Counted from the stretch's first letter, positions 9,038 to 18,114 are shown. The stretch is 64,000 bases of DNA from CAWCWN01 sp963799245 (GCA_963799245.1 CAWCWN010000003.1:868001-932000); one strand, 5' to 3'. Translations and numbers: made by a program. Notes: generated by a model not told the origin, from the letters alone.

Positions 9038-10345
9038 ATGATCCATTTCTATGAACTTTCCCAGCTGGATAGCGTCCAGCGTACCCGCCTGCTGCGGCGA
9101 GCCGAAGTGCAAATCGATGAACTGGTTGAGAGGGTACGCCCTATTCTGCAGGCCGTGCAAAAGCAGGGCGATGAGGCACTGCTTGAGTTTACCGCGCGCT
9201 TTGATGGCGTTCAACTGGCGCGGGAACAATTGCGTGTCGGGCGTGAAGAGATCGAGCGCGCGCACCAGCAGCTTGATCCTGCGCTTCGGCAGGCGCTTGA
9301 ACATGCCATTCATAATATCCGCACCTTCCATGAGCGCCAGATGCCGCATGAGCAGTGGTTTACCCAGGTGGCCGCGGGGGTTATGGCCGGCGAAAAAATC
9401 ACCCCGATCAGCAGCGTCGGGCTATATGTGCCGCGCGGCAAAGGCGCGTTTCCATCGGTGATGTATATGCTGGCGACGCCGGCGAGTATCGCCCGCGTTC
9501 CTCGTATCGTCGTATGTACACCACCGGGGCCGGGCGGAGAAGTTGATCCGGCCTCGCTGGTTGCCGCAGACCTGTGCGGCGTGCATGAAATCTATCGCAT
9601 CGGGGGCGCGCAGGCCATTGCGGCGCTGGCCTATGGCACTGGCAGTATCGGCCGCGTCTATAAAATCACCGGGCCCGGCAGCGGCTATGTCGCCGCCGCA
9701 AAACGCCTGCTCTATGGCACCGTTGACGTGGGTTTACCAGCCGGACCAAGCGAGTCGATCCTGTTGGCCGACGCGGCCGCCAGCCCTGAGCTGGTGGCGC
9801 GCGATCTATTGATTGAGGCCGAGCATGGGCCCGATTCATCGAGCCTGCTGGTAACCGATAGCGTCACCCTGGCCGAGGCGGTGCTGGCCATCCTGCCGGC
9901 AAAACTGGCCGCGCTCCCCCCCTGGCGACAGGCCTTCTGCCGTAATGTGTTTGAGTCACCCGAGGGGACTGGCGGCATCGTGCTGGCCGCAAATCTGCGC
10001 GAGGCCGTGGACTTTGTCAATGAATATGCCCCCGAGCACCTGGAAGTACAGGTACGCGAGCCGTTTGCCCTGCTGCCAGAACTGAAAAACGCCGGAGAAA
10101 TTCTGCTTGGACCGTATACCCCCTTCTGCGCAGGCAACTACAGCGTGGGCACAAACGCAGTACTGCCCACCGGAGGATTTGCTCACACCTTTTCATGTAC
10201 CTCGGTGTATGATTTTCTCAAGCGCACAGGCATTGCCTATCTCACGGCGGAGGGCTACGCATCTCTGAGCGCGACGACACGTCACCTGGCAGACTTTGAG
10301 GGCTTCCCCGCGCACGCCAACGCGGTAACAGAGCGGCCAGTGTAG
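9038..10345 (+). CDS. Histidinol dehydrogenase family protein (divergent metal site)
   Basis: The 435-residue protein is homologous along its full length to HisD, the NAD- and zinc-dependent enzyme that oxidises histidinol to histidine. ATG 9038 was chosen over 9029 because a GAGGG site is nine bases before it and none suits 9029. The Glu-His catalytic pair is present in NEYAPEHLEV. Of the four known zinc ligands of E. coli HisD (Gln259, His262, Asp360, His419), both His are kept (AEHG and PAHANAV), but Gln is Glu and Asp is Asn (AGNYSVGTN). No other his gene is near, and an MFS transporter precedes it. It may be a HisD paralogue acting on another alcohol. Confidence 0.82.
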   Translation: MIHFYELSQLDSVQRTRLLRRAEVQIDELVERVRPILQAVQKQGDEALLEFTARFDGVQLAREQLRVGREEIERAHQQLDPALRQALEHAIHNIRTFHERQMPHEQWFTQVAAGVMAGEKITPISSVGLYVPRGKGAFPSVMYMLATPASIARVPRIVVCTPPGPGGEVDPASLVAADLCGVHEIYRIGGAQAIAALAYGTGSIGRVYKITGPGSGYVAAAKRLLYGTVDVGLPAGPSESILLADAAASPELVARDLLIEAEHGPDSSSLLVTDSVTLAEAVLAILPAKLAALPPWRQAFCRNVFESPEGTGGIVLAANLREAVDFVNEYAPEHLEVQVREPFALLPELKNAGEILLGPYTPFCAGNYSVGTNAVLPTGGFAHTFSCTSVYDFLKRTGIAYLTAEGYASLSATTRHLADFEGFPAHANAVTERPV

Positions 10346-11555
10346 CACCAAGCATGGTGAGCAGCATAAGTAAGAGCGTGACAACCGTCGCCTGCCGCAA
10401 CACGTCTGTGGCCAGGCGAACAGCGGCAGCCTGGTGAAGATTCGTGCCTGCACGCAGGGGGAGGTCAAGCAAATCGCTCAACACAACAACGGCATTGCTG
10501 TCCTCGGCCGCGATATAGATCCGTCGTAAGAGGGGGTCAGCCTCGACACCGTCGGGGGCGCGACCAATTTGCAGCGTCCCCAGCACGGCAAACGATTGCC
10601 CATCAATAACGGTAACCGTCGTGCCCGTGTCCGCAGCGTTAGGGGTCGCTTCATTACTGCCCTCATCCGCCACATAGATGCGCCCCGTCGCCGTATTAAA
10701 GGCCACGCCTTCGGGATAAGGAGACACGGGGATGTGGGCCAGCACGCTGTTGGCACGGCCGTCAATCACATCGAGCTCCTGGCCGAGCGAACAGACCACA
10801 TAGACACGGCCACTTGCCTCATCGACCCGCAGTGGAGGTAGGGGTACAGCTGCGACAGGGATAGTCGCCAGTAGCCTGCCGCTATCTTCGGCGTAGACCG
10901 CGACGGTATTTTTGATTATATCTCCCACATAGAGACGCCCTAAACGGCTGTTAACCCCCAGCGACTGCGGCCTGGGGCCTGCCAGCAGGGTGGAAGTCGT
11001 CGCGCTCAGCCTCCCGGCACCCGCGCTTGTAATGTTGATGACAAAAATACGCTGCCCATCGCTGCTGGCGACATAGGCACGCTGGCGGCGCGCATCAAAG
11101 GCAAGGCCGTCTTCGCTCATGGGAGTTTTTACAGTGAGCAGGGTGCGGCCGCTCGCTCCATCCAGAATGGTCAGCTCTCCTCCCTGACTTCCACCAGCAT
11201 ACACTGTTCCCGCAGCGTAAATCCGGTGAGTGGAGCTATCAACCTGCATATCGGTGACTGACCCCGCCACGGGAACAGACCAGCGCACCTTGTCGCTGAG
11301 CCCATCAAAAGCGACCACGTTAGCGCTGGTGTACTCTTCGTAGAAGATATAGACCATATGGGTCGAAGTATCGACAGCGATCCCCTCCGGGCGACTGCCG
11401 TCATGCAGAACGCCAATAATGGGGAAGCCCCCATCGGCACGCGCCTGGGCGGGCAGTAGGACGCAGAGAGCGAGTATGGCATAAAAGCAGGCTTTTACGA
11501 GGGTCTTCAACACCCACTTTGCTCCATCAGGCGGCTTGGTTTGCATCAATATCAT
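10242..11555 (-). CDS. Secreted or membrane-anchored YncE-like beta-propeller protein
   Basis: This 437-residue protein has an N-terminal signal peptide (hydrophobic stretch at about residues 18-40 ending in ARADG), then repeated blades with the pattern G-ha-V-(D/N)-x-x-T-x-(R/H)-(I/V)-Y-V, for example GIAVDTSTHMVYIF, GVAFNTATGRIYVADEGSN and GVEADPLLRRIYIA. A C-terminal membrane helix (about 395-415) and a short basic tail follow. It should therefore lie outside the cell, anchored by the C-terminus. No catalytic residues are evident. Its 3' end overlaps the 3' end of the HisD-like gene by 104 bases in convergent orientation. Confidence 0.85.
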   Translation of the reverse strand: MILMQTKPPDGAKWVLKTLVKACFYAILALCVLLPAQARADGGFPIIGVLHDGSRPEGIAVDTSTHMVYIFYEEYTSANVVAFDGLSDKVRWSVPVAGSVTDMQVDSSTHRIYAAGTVYAGGSQGGELTILDGASGRTLLTVKTPMSEDGLAFDARRQRAYVASSDGQRIFVINITSAGAGRLSATTSTLLAGPRPQSLGVNSRLGRLYVGDIIKNTVAVYAEDSGRLLATIPVAAVPLPPLRVDEASGRVYVVCSLGQELDVIDGRANSVLAHIPVSPYPEGVAFNTATGRIYVADEGSNEATPNAADTGTTVTVIDGQSFAVLGTLQIGRAPDGVEADPLLRRIYIAAEDSNAVVVLSDLLDLPLRAGTNLHQAAAVRLATDVLRQATVVTLLLMLLTMLGATLAALLPRWRARGSPQSLPGDVSSRSEMRSPPP

Positions 11556-11692
11556 GGGCCTTTGTCGCTACTACTACTTCTTCTTCTGCTCTATCCTACC
11601 ACAATCCACTGACGTACATAACGATTCAAGTATACCTTTGTTCTCCCGCTGTTGCCAGGATTTAAGCCGCGCCAGCACAATGGTTTTGTGGA

Positions 11693-11722
11693 TTGTTCAA
11701 CTTTTCATGAATATGATATAAT
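11693..11722 (+). promoter_or_regulatory. Putative promoter of the kinase-phosphatase pair
   Basis: TTGTTC (11693-11698) and a perfect TATAAT (11717-11722) are separated by 18 bases. The ATG of the kinase gene is 133 bases further on, leaving a long leader in which no clear structure was recognised. The divergent propeller gene begins at 11555, so this roughly 300-base intergenic region probably serves both genes. Confidence 0.55.
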
Positions 11723-11854
11723 GCGCCCAACACGGGAATTAATAGCAATGGAAACGCAAGCTTTCCCTGGACTCCGGCGCAGTGGGGAAGGCCGATATTC
11801 AATATAGCCTAGCCCTGGAGTTCAGACAAATATTTGTTAAGAGCGGTGTAAAAT

Positions 11855-13636
11855 ATGGTAAGTAATTATCCATCTGATCCCAATAATGCAGCTTCTCTCA
11901 ATAAACCCTCTGGACCACGAATCAGCTCGTCTGAATCTGCAGCGGAATACCCTTCTCCATCATCCACGCCCGTGGATTCGCATGGAGGCGGGCGGCGCCT
12001 TCCTCAAGGCACCGAACTTTCCGGGGGACGCTACAAGATTGAAAAACCCGTGGCGGTAGGTGGTATGGGCGCCGTCTATCGCGCTATCGATACCCGTTTT
12101 AATCGTCCCTGTGCCGCCAAAGAGATGCTGGACGAATTTCAAAATGATGCTGAACGCAGCCAGGCGGTAGAGTGGTTTGGGCGCGAGGCAACGCTTCTGC
12201 TCGACCTTAACCATCCCTGCATTCCGCGGGTGCGTGATTTCTTTGTCGAAAATGGCAAGCACTACCTCGTCATGGACTATATCGAGGGCCGCACGCTGGG
12301 GGAGGTACTGGAGAAAGAGGGCAACGTCGTGGGTGTCAATGGAGCACGGGGTATTTCCGAAGCGCGCGCGCGCAGCTGGAGCCAGCAGGTCTGCAGCGTC
12401 CTGGCGTACTTACACCGCCAGACACCCCCCATTATCTTTCGCGACCTCAAGCCCTCGAACATTATGGTCACCGAGCGCGATGAGATTAAGTTGATCGACT
12501 TTGGTATCGCGCGCACATTCCAGTCACAACGCCAGGCCACGATTATTATGACGATTGGCTACGCTCCTCCCGAACAACTCCATGGCATGCCGGAACCGCG
12601 CAGCGATCTCTATGCCCTGGGAGCAACCATGCATAGAATGCTGACGCACCACGACGCCGCCAATAACAAGCCCAGCATCTTCTCGTTTCCACCCGTGCGC
12701 GCGCTGCGCCCGGACGTTTCGCCGGGTTTTGAGCAGGTTATCATGCAAGCGCTGTCACCAGCTCTTGAACAGCGCTGGCAGGGCGCTGCGGAGATGGAGC
12801 GCGCGATCATCAATTTACCACCTATCACGGTTACCCCACCACTAGGAACTATTCCCGCCGGCACGAATTCCCCCTCCAATGAGCCTGGTGCCCTGACCCC
12901 GCAAACACCAGGCAGCGGGGGTTCGGGTGGAAACCCTTCCATCAACGCGGCGCTGCATTCAACTACCGGTCCCGCCGGCATCCATATCACCAATGCGCTG
13001 GGTTATATGAATGCCAACCGGGTTGACGAAGCCTACACAGCCATTCAGCAGGCTTATGTGCTCGAACCTAATAACTCCCTCGTGCACCGCACATTTGGGC
13101 AGGTCTTCGCCCGCCGACGCCCCCCCCGGCCCGATCAGGCCATTCAAGCCTATTCGCGTTCGTTGCAACTGAACCCCAACGATGCTGAAACGCATAAGCT
13201 CCTGGCTGATGTCTCCCTCTTCCTGCGCAGGCAGCCATTAGCAGCTATTCCAGGCTATATCCAGTCCCTGCGCTTAAACCCGCAAGACCTTGAAGCGCAC
13301 CAGCGCCTGGCGCAGTGCTATGAAGAGACGAATCAGCTTGAACTGGCCTTGCGAGAATATCAAGAGGTTGCGCGTTTAGTTCCAAAGCTGGGGAGTGCAC
13401 ATGTGAAGGTTGGGCAGCTGGCATTTCGCCTCAATCAACTGGCCGTCGCCGAGCGGGCCTTTGTTATGACGCTTACTCTCAACCCCGCGGATCATGCGAC
13501 CCGCTTCCTCTTGAGCCAGGTGTATGAAAATGAAGGTAAGTTGACGGATGCTGAACGTGAATGTGCGTATGTGGCACCCATTATACCCACGGCGCAACCA
13601 GTGTTGCAGCGTATTAGAAGTCGCTTAGGACGATGA
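11855..13636 (+). CDS. Soluble Ser/Thr protein kinase with C-terminal TPR repeats
   Basis: The 593-residue protein has a Hanks-type kinase domain at about residues 58-325: glycine loop AVGGMGAVYRA, catalytic Lys89 in CAAKEM, Glu111, catalytic loop FRDLKPSN (Asp197), DFG at 215-217 and APPEQ. The usual HRD histidine is Phe. A Pro/Gly/Ser-rich linker is followed by TPR-like helical repeats to the end (YIQSLRLNPQDLEAHQRL and similar). No membrane helix is visible, so it should be cytoplasmic, with the TPRs binding partners. Forty bases downstream lies a PP2C phosphatase gene, a classic kinase-phosphatase pair. Confidence 0.93.
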   Translation: MVSNYPSDPNNAASLNKPSGPRISSSESAAEYPSPSSTPVDSHGGGRRLPQGTELSGGRYKIEKPVAVGGMGAVYRAIDTRFNRPCAAKEMLDEFQNDAERSQAVEWFGREATLLLDLNHPCIPRVRDFFVENGKHYLVMDYIEGRTLGEVLEKEGNVVGVNGARGISEARARSWSQQVCSVLAYLHRQTPPIIFRDLKPSNIMVTERDEIKLIDFGIARTFQSQRQATIIMTIGYAPPEQLHGMPEPRSDLYALGATMHRMLTHHDAANNKPSIFSFPPVRALRPDVSPGFEQVIMQALSPALEQRWQGAAEMERAIINLPPITVTPPLGTIPAGTNSPSNEPGALTPQTPGSGGSGGNPSINAALHSTTGPAGIHITNALGYMNANRVDEAYTAIQQAYVLEPNNSLVHRTFGQVFARRRPPRPDQAIQAYSRSLQLNPNDAETHKLLADVSLFLRRQPLAAIPGYIQSLRLNPQDLEAHQRLAQCYEETNQLELALREYQEVARLVPKLGSAHVKVGQLAFRLNQLAVAERAFVMTLTLNPADHATRFLLSQVYENEGKLTDAERECAYVAPIIPTAQPVLQRIRSRLGR

Positions 13637-13676
13637 GCATGTGTAGCGAGAATCCATTCCAAGGGAGAACGAGCAA

Positions 13677-15281
13677 ATGAGTACGTCTAAATTCACATCC
13701 AAGCTGCCAGGGAGCTGGAGCCTGCATGTTGCCCTCCCTCTGCTTAGCGGGATCCTCATCGCCCTCCAGTTACTCCTTCCTGCCGGCGCGTTTGCAGCTG
13801 CGCCTGGCAGTGGCTTTACCTTTGGGACGTCTCAAGAGAAAGTAACGAATGTGTTAGGTTTTGCAATCCCGAACTCACAGCCCATATGGTACCTGCTCGG
13901 CACGTTCCTTGTGCTGGTGATCCTGCTGTTCGTATTCAGTCTCATCCTTGTGCGCAGGCAGGCGCGGCACCGCAGGGGACTGGCCCGTTTTGAGGAAGAA
14001 ACACAGAGGGTAAGCGCCAGGGCCGCCGAGGACGCGCAACGCCTGGCCATGCAGGAGACGCAGCAAAGGCAGGACCCCCTGGCCCCCAGAAACACTGTGG
14101 CGCTGAGCAGTCAGCCAACCTCAACACTGATCTGCCCAAATTGTGCCACTGTGGTCAACCCGGGCGATAGGTTCTGCACGAATTGTCGTATGCCCCTGCA
14201 GCTCTCCGATTCCGGGCTGAATGTGCGCCTGGCAAAGCCGCCTCTGGCGACGATGCCCCAGGAAGCAGGCTCCTCTACACCCGCTGGCGCGTTTCCTTCA
14301 AGTTCAATTTATGAGCAGCCGACCATTGAAATATCACCCAACCCGCCAGACAATGGCCAGCTGGATGCAGAGAAAACAGCGCCATTTAAAAAGCAGCCAG
14401 CATTTGAGCCGTATATCGGCCATAATTTGAGCCTGGTAGTGGGCACGCGTTCAAATCCAGGGATAAAACGCCAGCATAAGCCGAACGAAGATAGCCTTTT
14501 TGCTGCCCAGGGAGAGCGCACGCTCAATTCTACACCCGAGCAGTTTGGCCTCTTCGTGGTCGCAGACGGCATGGGGGGGCACGCCAATGGACAGGACGCC
14601 AGCCGCCTGGCCATTCAAACGATCGTCGACCGCCTGATGCCAAAACTATCAACCAGCGATCATTTCAGTGATGAGGGCTATATCCAGCTGCTGGTGGAGG
14701 GCGTACAGGAGGCCAATCTCGCTGTCCATCAACGCAATATTGAGCACCGGGCTGATATGGGAACGACCATGACGGCGGCCCTCGTCGTGGGCACGATCGC
14801 CTATGTAGCGAACGTGGGAGACAGTCGTACATACCTCTATCGGGAGCCGCAGGGTCTTAAAAAGATAACCAACGATCACTCGGTCGTCGCAAGTCTGGTT
14901 GAGGCCGGCATCATCCAGCCGGATGATATCTACACCCATCCCAAGCGCAACCAGATCTATCGCAGCCTGGGTGAGAAACCTGTGATTGACGTCGACTCAT
15001 TCAAAGTGCCGCTGCAGGTTGGCGATAAGTTGCTGCTCTGCTCCGATGGCCTCTGGGACATGGTACGCGACCCGGTCATTCAAAACGTTTTGCGTTCTGT
15101 GCCCGATCCATCCCAAACGGGTAATGCACTGATTAAGGCCGCTCTCGATGGTGGTGGCGAGGACAATGTTAGCGTCATCGTGGTTTCCGTGACCGAGATG
15201 ACCAGGCGCACCGGCCTGACAGGGATCCAGCTGCTCGCCAGGCCCGATGCCCCTCAATATCCTCCCATGCAGCAGGCATAG
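13677..15281 (+). CDS. Membrane PP2C-type protein phosphatase with zinc ribbon
   Basis: The 534-residue protein probably reverses phosphorylation by the upstream kinase. In order: a hydrophobic N-terminus (about 17-41, signal or membrane segment), a second membrane helix (70-92), a charged coiled segment, a zinc ribbon with C153, C156, C167 and C170 (CPNC...CTNC), a Pro/Ser-rich linker, and a PP2C domain from about 250 to 510. The metal-binding Asp motifs are visible: KPNEDSLF, VVADGMGGHANG, VANVGDSR, CSDGLWD and GGEDNVSV. A GGGAGA ribosome-binding site precedes the ATG. Zinc ribbon plus PP2C on one membrane protein is an uncommon arrangement. Confidence 0.93.
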   Translation: MSTSKFTSKLPGSWSLHVALPLLSGILIALQLLLPAGAFAAAPGSGFTFGTSQEKVTNVLGFAIPNSQPIWYLLGTFLVLVILLFVFSLILVRRQARHRRGLARFEEETQRVSARAAEDAQRLAMQETQQRQDPLAPRNTVALSSQPTSTLICPNCATVVNPGDRFCTNCRMPLQLSDSGLNVRLAKPPLATMPQEAGSSTPAGAFPSSSIYEQPTIEISPNPPDNGQLDAEKTAPFKKQPAFEPYIGHNLSLVVGTRSNPGIKRQHKPNEDSLFAAQGERTLNSTPEQFGLFVVADGMGGHANGQDASRLAIQTIVDRLMPKLSTSDHFSDEGYIQLLVEGVQEANLAVHQRNIEHRADMGTTMTAALVVGTIAYVANVGDSRTYLYREPQGLKKITNDHSVVASLVEAGIIQPDDIYTHPKRNQIYRSLGEKPVIDVDSFKVPLQVGDKLLLCSDGLWDMVRDPVIQNVLRSVPDPSQTGNALIKAALDGGGEDNVSVIVVSVTEMTRRTGLTGIQLLARPDAPQYPPMQQA

Positions 15282-15315
15282 ATGAAGAGGGACGCAGGCT
15301 CTTCAATACCTCTCT

Positions 15316-15344
15316 TTGTCGCGCCTTCTCCCTTGTGCTATAAT
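15316..15344 (+). promoter_or_regulatory. Putative promoter of the nuo operon
   Basis: TTGTCG (15316-15321) and a perfect TATAAT (15339-15344) are 17 bases apart, with TGC directly before the -10 giving an extended -10. The nuoA start is 58 bases downstream of the -10. Confidence 0.6.
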
Positions 15345-15402
15345 CTAGGCAGCGTTCTCTAGCTTGAATAACATCACAGGCTTTGATTTGGAGGAAAGGC
15401 AC

Positions 15403-15765
15403 GTGTCAACCAACATTGGTTACTTCTATGCCGCCATATTGCTGGCTGCGGGCTTTATCTTCGTCCTTGTTGTGACGTCTCTGGAAAATATTATTGCCCC
15501 TCACAGCAGAACAAAAGAAAAACTGCAAACGTATGAATTGGGTGAAACTCCTATCGGCAATGCCTGGGTGCAATATCCTCTCGGCTTCTACATATTTGCC
15601 CTGCTCTTCGTAGCTTTCGATGTGGATATTGTTTTCATCATTTCCTGGGCGATTATTTTCAAACAATTAAGCTTCTTTGGCTTTTTTGAAATTCTCTTCT
15701 TCATCGTCGTTCTCGCGCTGGGGCTGGCGTATGCCTGGCGCAAGGGAGTTACCCGATGGATATGA
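15403..15765 (+). CDS. nuoA: NADH-quinone oxidoreductase subunit A
   Basis: NuoA is a small membrane subunit of complex I at the junction of the peripheral and membrane arms. The 120-residue product starts at GTG 15403, seven bases after a GGAGGA site; a TTG at 15364 lies before that site and was rejected. Three membrane helices are visible. The conserved loop between the first two is recognisable as YELGETPIGNAWVQYPLGFY, and helix 2 carries FALLFVAFDVDIVF with its conserved acidic residues. It overlaps nuoC by 10 bases; nuoB, which normally lies between them, is absent. Confidence 0.95.
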   Translation: MSTNIGYFYAAILLAAGFIFVLVVTSLENIIAPHSRTKEKLQTYELGETPIGNAWVQYPLGFYIFALLFVAFDVDIVFIISWAIIFKQLSFFGFFEILFFIVVLALGLAYAWRKGVTRWI

Positions 15766-16526
15766 TACCCGTTCAACGCAATAAAAATGTTGCCAGTGAG
15801 ACTCGCGGTTACCGCGATGCGAATGCCGCACTCGCGCGCGACCTGGCCCCGCTTGCTCAAATTACCGGGCAGGCTGTCACGCCCAGGACCCTCAAAGGGG
15901 ATTTTCTGGGCCTGGAAATTGAGCGTGCAAACCTGGTGGCGGTCTGCCGCTTTTTGCGCGATCAGCTCGGTTTTGATATGCTAAGCTGTATCTCCGGCGT
16001 TGATATGCTTGATCACCTGGAAACGGTCTATCATATGCGCTCAACAACCAGCCAGCAGTTGCTACAGATCAAGGTGCGCCTTGAGCGTGAGAAACCCGAA
16101 GTTGACAGCGTTGTCTCGGTCTGGCCGACGGCGAACTGGCTGGAGCGCGAGACGTTTGATCTCTTCGGCATTAAATTCGCGGGCCATCCTGATCTACGCC
16201 GTATGCTGCTTGATGATGACTTCCAGGGATATCCTCTGCTTAAGAGCTTCCACCAGGTGCCGCTTACGGTCAAGGATCGCGCGACAACACAGGTCAATCC
16301 CAACCTGGCGGTCCTCGATAAGTTTCAGCAGCAGGGTGTGGAGCGAGTCGTGCAGAAAAAGCTGGGGCAGGGCCTGGAAGAGCGTCTGCACCCCGGCACA
16401 CCGACCTTTGGGCACACCCAGGGCCAGGAGCAGGCAAATCAGCACGCGGCCAATCCTGAAGGTGAAGCGGCGACCAATAAGGATGAAAACGCACTACGAG
16501 CAACACGCAGCGAGACGAGAGGGTGA
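15756..16526 (+). CDS. nuoC: NADH-quinone oxidoreductase subunit C
   Basis: NuoC is the 30-kDa subunit of the peripheral arm of complex I. The core of about 180 residues shows DMLSCISGVDMLDHLETVYHM, VSVWPTANWLERETFDLFGI, and the family signature HPDLRRMLLDDDFQGYPLLKSF. The product is 256 residues, longer than the core, with a charged, low-complexity C-terminal tail of about 70 residues of unknown role. It overlaps nuoA and is followed after 9 bases by a small membrane-protein gene. It is separate from nuoD rather than fused to it. Confidence 0.94.
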   Translation: MDMIPVQRNKNVASETRGYRDANAALARDLAPLAQITGQAVTPRTLKGDFLGLEIERANLVAVCRFLRDQLGFDMLSCISGVDMLDHLETVYHMRSTTSQQLLQIKVRLEREKPEVDSVVSVWPTANWLERETFDLFGIKFAGHPDLRRMLLDDDFQGYPLLKSFHQVPLTVKDRATTQVNPNLAVLDKFQQQGVERVVQKKLGQGLEERLHPGTPTFGHTQGQEQANQHAANPEGEAATNKDENALRATRSETRG

Positions 16527-16535
16527 CCCGACGCG

Positions 16536-16877
16536 ATGCCTAAGGCCAGGAAGCGCACAAAAGCCAGCGGGGGCAGTGGGAGAAAGGCCCCAACAATGCA
16601 GACCAGCAAGGTGAATACTACAACAGCTGCCAGAGCAGCTCCAGCAGCTAGCGGCAATCGCCGCTTTAGCTCGCCGACCGTCCGGGGACCACGCAGTCTA
16701 ATCATGCCGGCCCTGGTGGCTCTAGGCTGCTGGGGGTTGGCCTTTTCATTCGCCGTTCTTTCGAAAGAGCCGAACCATGTCTTGTTTGGCGCTATGGCGG
16801 CGCTGCTGGCGCTGCTCTGGACGTTTAGCGTCGTTATGCGCGTGCGCAAACTGCTTCTGCTGCGGCAGAAGTCTTGA
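16536..16877 (+). CDS. Small two-helix membrane protein inside the nuo operon
   Basis: This 113-residue protein of unknown function has a basic, Ala/Thr-rich N-terminal half (MPKARKRTKASGG onward) and two hydrophobic helices at about residues 53-73 and 82-101, ending in a basic tail. The architecture, basic start plus two helices, loosely resembles CrgA-type cell-division proteins, but I see no decisive motif. It lies between nuoC and nuoD with short spacing (9 and 76 bases) and is presumably co-transcribed with them, so an assembly or accessory role in complex I is possible but unproven. Confidence 0.6.
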   Translation: MPKARKRTKASGGSGRKAPTMQTSKVNTTTAARAAPAASGNRRFSSPTVRGPRSLIMPALVALGCWGLAFSFAVLSKEPNHVLFGAMAALLALLWTFSVVMRVRKLLLLRQKS

Positions 16878-16953
16878 TACTGTCATTCGCGAGCCATGAC
16901 ATCGCTCTAGCAGTCAAAGCAGTGTCGGGCGTAGTATAGCAAGAGGTCTTTCC

Positions 16954-18114
16954 ATGGTTACAAATCCACCTACCAATACCGATACACAGCCCGTTGGCAC
17001 GGGAGATATGGGTCCAGACTTTAAATCTCAAGAGATGCTCCTTAATATGGGGCCCCAGCATCCAAGCACCCACGGGGTTTTGCGCCTGGTGTTGAAGCTC
17101 GAAGGAGAAACCGTCGTCGATTGTACCCCCGTCATCGGGTATCTGCACCGCGGCATCGAGAAGATCCTGGAGAATCGCCCGGTCATGGGAGGTATCCGCT
17201 ATATGGACAACGCCGATTACCTTTCTCCCATGCTCAACGAGATCGCCTATGCCGGTGCCGTGGAACAGTTAATGGGCATCGAGGTTCCGCGCAGAGCACA
17301 GTACATTCGCCTCTTAACGGGCGAGATGCAGCGTATTGCCAGTCACCTGGTGGCCGTAGGAACCTACCTTGTAGATCTGGGGGCCTTCACCCCCATTCTG
17401 TGGACCTTCCGCGATCGCGAAGGTATTCTCTCCCTCTTCGAGGCCCTGGGCGGCAGCCGCTTTAATGTGAACTACCTGCGCGTAGGCGGCGTCTTGCATG
17501 ATTTTCCCAAAGACTGGCTCAAAGAGTGCGAAGCCTTTTTTGACCAGCTCGAGAAAAATATGGTTGAACTGGACAGGTTGATTACGGGCAACGAAATCTT
17601 TGAGTCGCGCACGCAGGGCGTAGGCTACGTGGATCCCCAGCAGGCAATCGCTTATGGCCTGACGGGCCCCATGCTGCGCGCCTCGGGCGTCAACTGGGAC
17701 CTGCGCGTAAATCGACCCTATATGGCCTATCGCGAGGTTCCGGTCAAAGTTCAGGTGCGCCAGGAGGGCGACTGCTATGCGCGCTATATGGTGCGTATGC
17801 AGGAGATATGGGAAAGCATTCGCCTCTGCCGCATAGCGATCGCTAAGATGCCGGGCGGCCCGATTGGCACACGTACGCCCATCGCGCTGCGTCCGCCACG
17901 TGGCGAAACATATTTCGCCATCGAGAGCAGCAAAGGCGAACTCGGCGTATACTTCATCAGCGATGGCAGCGAATATCCGTGGCGTGCCAAACTGCGCGGC
18001 CCATCTTTTGTGAACTTGCAAATACTGCCCGAACTGTTGCGTGGCCATAAAATGAGTGATGTCGTGGCGATCATGGGCAGCCTGGATATTGTACTGGGCG
18101 AGGTTGATCGCTAA
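16954..18114 (+). CDS. nuoD: NADH-quinone oxidoreductase subunit D
   Basis: NuoD is the 49-kDa subunit that forms the quinone pocket of complex I. The 386-residue length is normal. The signature LNMGPQHPSTHGVLRLVLKL, the HRGIEKILE segment, GGSRFNVNYLRVGG and the C-terminal SLDIVLGEVDR identify it clearly. An AGAGG site stands eight bases before ATG 16954. It is followed after 26 bases by nuoH. The downstream partners nuoI to nuoN and the NADH-input genes nuoE to nuoG are not in this window. Confidence 0.97.
   Translation: MVTNPPTNTDTQPVGTGDMGPDFKSQEMLLNMGPQHPSTHGVLRLVLKLEGETVVDCTPVIGYLHRGIEKILENRPVMGGIRYMDNADYLSPMLNEIAYAGAVEQLMGIEVPRRAQYIRLLTGEMQRIASHLVAVGTYLVDLGAFTPILWTFRDREGILSLFEALGGSRFNVNYLRVGGVLHDFPKDWLKECEAFFDQLEKNMVELDRLITGNEIFESRTQGVGYVDPQQAIAYGLTGPMLRASGVNWDLRVNRPYMAYREVPVKVQVRQEGDCYARYMVRMQEIWESIRLCRIAIAKMPGGPIGTRTPIALRPPRGETYFAIESSKGELGVYFISDGSEYPWRAKLRGPSFVNLQILPELLRGHKMSDVVAIMGSLDIVLGEVDR

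Noticed and set aside
15283..15305. Terminator after the PP2C gene
   Set aside because: A six-base stem GAAGAG/CTCTTC exists but is short and has no T-run.
16536..16877. CrgA cell-division protein
   Set aside because: Only the general layout (basic start, two helices) matches; no sequence signature supports the name.
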